Positions 63,637-64,000 of a stretch of 64,000 nucleotides of DNA are shown here, in pieces. Made by a program: the position numbers and the translations under genes. The notes under the pieces were generated by a model. It made no database searches, had not been told where the DNA came from, and was given only the letters and a program-made list of their open reading frames with translations. The stretch is taken from contig NZ_LR594662.1 of NCBI RefSeq assembly GCF_901827175.1, forward strand, positions 4,340,001 through 4,404,000, given 5' to 3'. The DNA comes from Variovorax sp. RA8 (GTDB lineage: Bacteria > Pseudomonadota > Gammaproteobacteria > Burkholderiales > Burkholderiaceae_C). The first letter of the stretch is position 1. The number at the start of each line of letters is the position of its first letter.

Positions 63637-63981
63637 ATGTACACACTGGATGACTACAACATAGCCAAGATCGAACTCGATGCGCTAAATCAGCGTTGGG
63701 AGAATTACTCAGGCAACAACCCAACCAAGTACAGGGCTGACATCGCGGCAGCCGGTGATAAGGTTCGAGCAATCGAAAGCGCACTGAAGTCAGCAGGTAT
63801 TCTCCAGCGCACGCCCCAAGAAGAACTGGAACACAAACTCGATTCGGCATATCCGAACGCGCAGAGTTCTGCGGCTGCGTGCTGGGGCTGCTCGTGGCAC
63901 TGGCGCGGATTTCTCCGTTTCGGCCGTTGCGCTGGTTCGCCTTTTCGTATGTGTCGACCTTTCGTGGCACACCGCTGCTGA
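63637..63981 (+). CDS. Small unknown protein with foreign C-terminal extension
   Basis: Frame of 114 residues. The first 75 or so (MYTLDDYNIAKIELDALNQRWENYSGNNPTKYRADIAAAGDKVRAIESALKSAGILQRTPQEELEHKLDSAYPNA) are a helical small protein of the kind found in this genus. The remaining residues (from about QSSAAACWGCSW) are out-of-frame reading through an ABC permease sequence, so the native stop has been lost by a junction near 63865. The gap 63373-63636 holds no clear gene. Confidence 0.6.
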   Translation: MYTLDDYNIAKIELDALNQRWENYSGNNPTKYRADIAAAGDKVRAIESALKSAGILQRTPQEELEHKLDSAYPNAQSSAAACWGCSWHWRGFLRFGRCAGSPFRMCRPFVAHRC

Positions 63982-64000
63982 TACAGATCCTGCTGATCTA
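63867..64000 (+). pseudogene. Amino-acid ABC permease fragment, 5'-truncated and cut by window edge
   Basis: In the frame starting near 63867 the sequence reads VLGLLVALARISPFRPLRWF and then AFSYVSTFRGTPLLIQILLI, the conserved segment between the first helix and the EAA-type loop of HisM/GlnP-type permeases. The start codon and the first membrane helix are absent; upstream sequence belongs to the unrelated small protein. The permease may be complete only if a different start lies further left, which is not seen. Confidence 0.75.

Noticed and set aside
1..64000. CRISPR arrays, tRNA genes, transposases or complete prophage
   Set aside because: No regular spaced repeats, cloverleaf-like sequences or transposase/integrase catalytic motifs were seen; the only recombinase-like piece is the N-domain of the MarR protein.

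Overview
The window is a high-GC chromosomal segment. Operon style, small secreted and hypothetical families, a class I PHA pathway, several Bug-type (TctC) binding proteins and many LysR/IclR/GntR regulators all point to a betaproteobacterium of the order Burkholderiales, most likely Comamonadaceae and Variovorax-like. That assignment is inferred from protein families and codon style, not from a marker gene. I see no rRNA, tRNA, CRISPR array, transposase or complete prophage.

Layout. 0-6.9 kb: iscR (cut by the left edge) with its own Fe-S-type operator, uvrB, an aromatic/aspartate aminotransferase, an intracellular PHB depolymerase, an orphan RnfB/RsxB-like ferredoxin and a LysE exporter. 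6.9-15.1 kb: a complete propionyl-CoA to succinyl-CoA module (epimerase-like VOC protein, pccA, pccB, meaB, methylmalonyl-CoA mutase) with a divergent GntR regulator. 15.1-17.9 kb: an IclR regulator facing a Bug binding protein and a TfdA/TauD dioxygenase, with twin operators between them. 17.9-29.1 kb: dusA, a large Lhr-type helicase, a single-domain response regulator, several small unknown proteins (one secreted and internally repetitive) and a YbaL/KefB-type antiporter. 29.2-34.0 kb: PHB synthesis genes phaC-phaA and phaB, separated by a nuclease-like gene on the other strand. 34.1-42.4 kb: pgeF, maleylacetoacetate/maleylpyruvate isomerase with a divergent FAH hydrolase, NUDIX, CreA, an ABC exporter, an NlpD-like lipoprotein, a phospholipase D lipoprotein and DUF1810.

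From 42.5 kb the window becomes catabolic and accessory. 42.5-46.7 kb: LysR, hydroxypyruvate-isomerase-like protein, Rieske oxygenase and Bug protein. 46.8-49.1 kb: small unknown genes and about 1 kb of decayed alpha/beta-hydrolase genes. 49.1-50.1 kb: LysR facing a carboxymuconolactone-decarboxylase-like gene. 50.2-59.8 kb: a branched-chain-amino-acid-type ABC importer (livKGFHM) with an SDR, a MarR-family regulator and a divergent three-component Rieske oxygenase (alpha subunit, ferredoxin, FAD reductase). 59.9-63.4 kb: nitroreductase, a DUF4863/hydroxylaminobenzoate-lyase-like protein, a Bug protein and LysR, suggesting nitroaromatic acid use. The right edge cuts an amino-acid ABC permease fragment fused onto an unrelated small gene.

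The most unusual item is the 55.8-57.0 kb control region. The MarR protein carries an N-terminal segment that looks like the arm-type DNA-binding domain of a phage-type tyrosine recombinase. It sits among same-orientation CCAA-core repeats and two matching palindromic promoter elements that face the importer operon and the oxygenase operon. This looks like a recombinase DNA-binding module recruited into a catabolic repressor.
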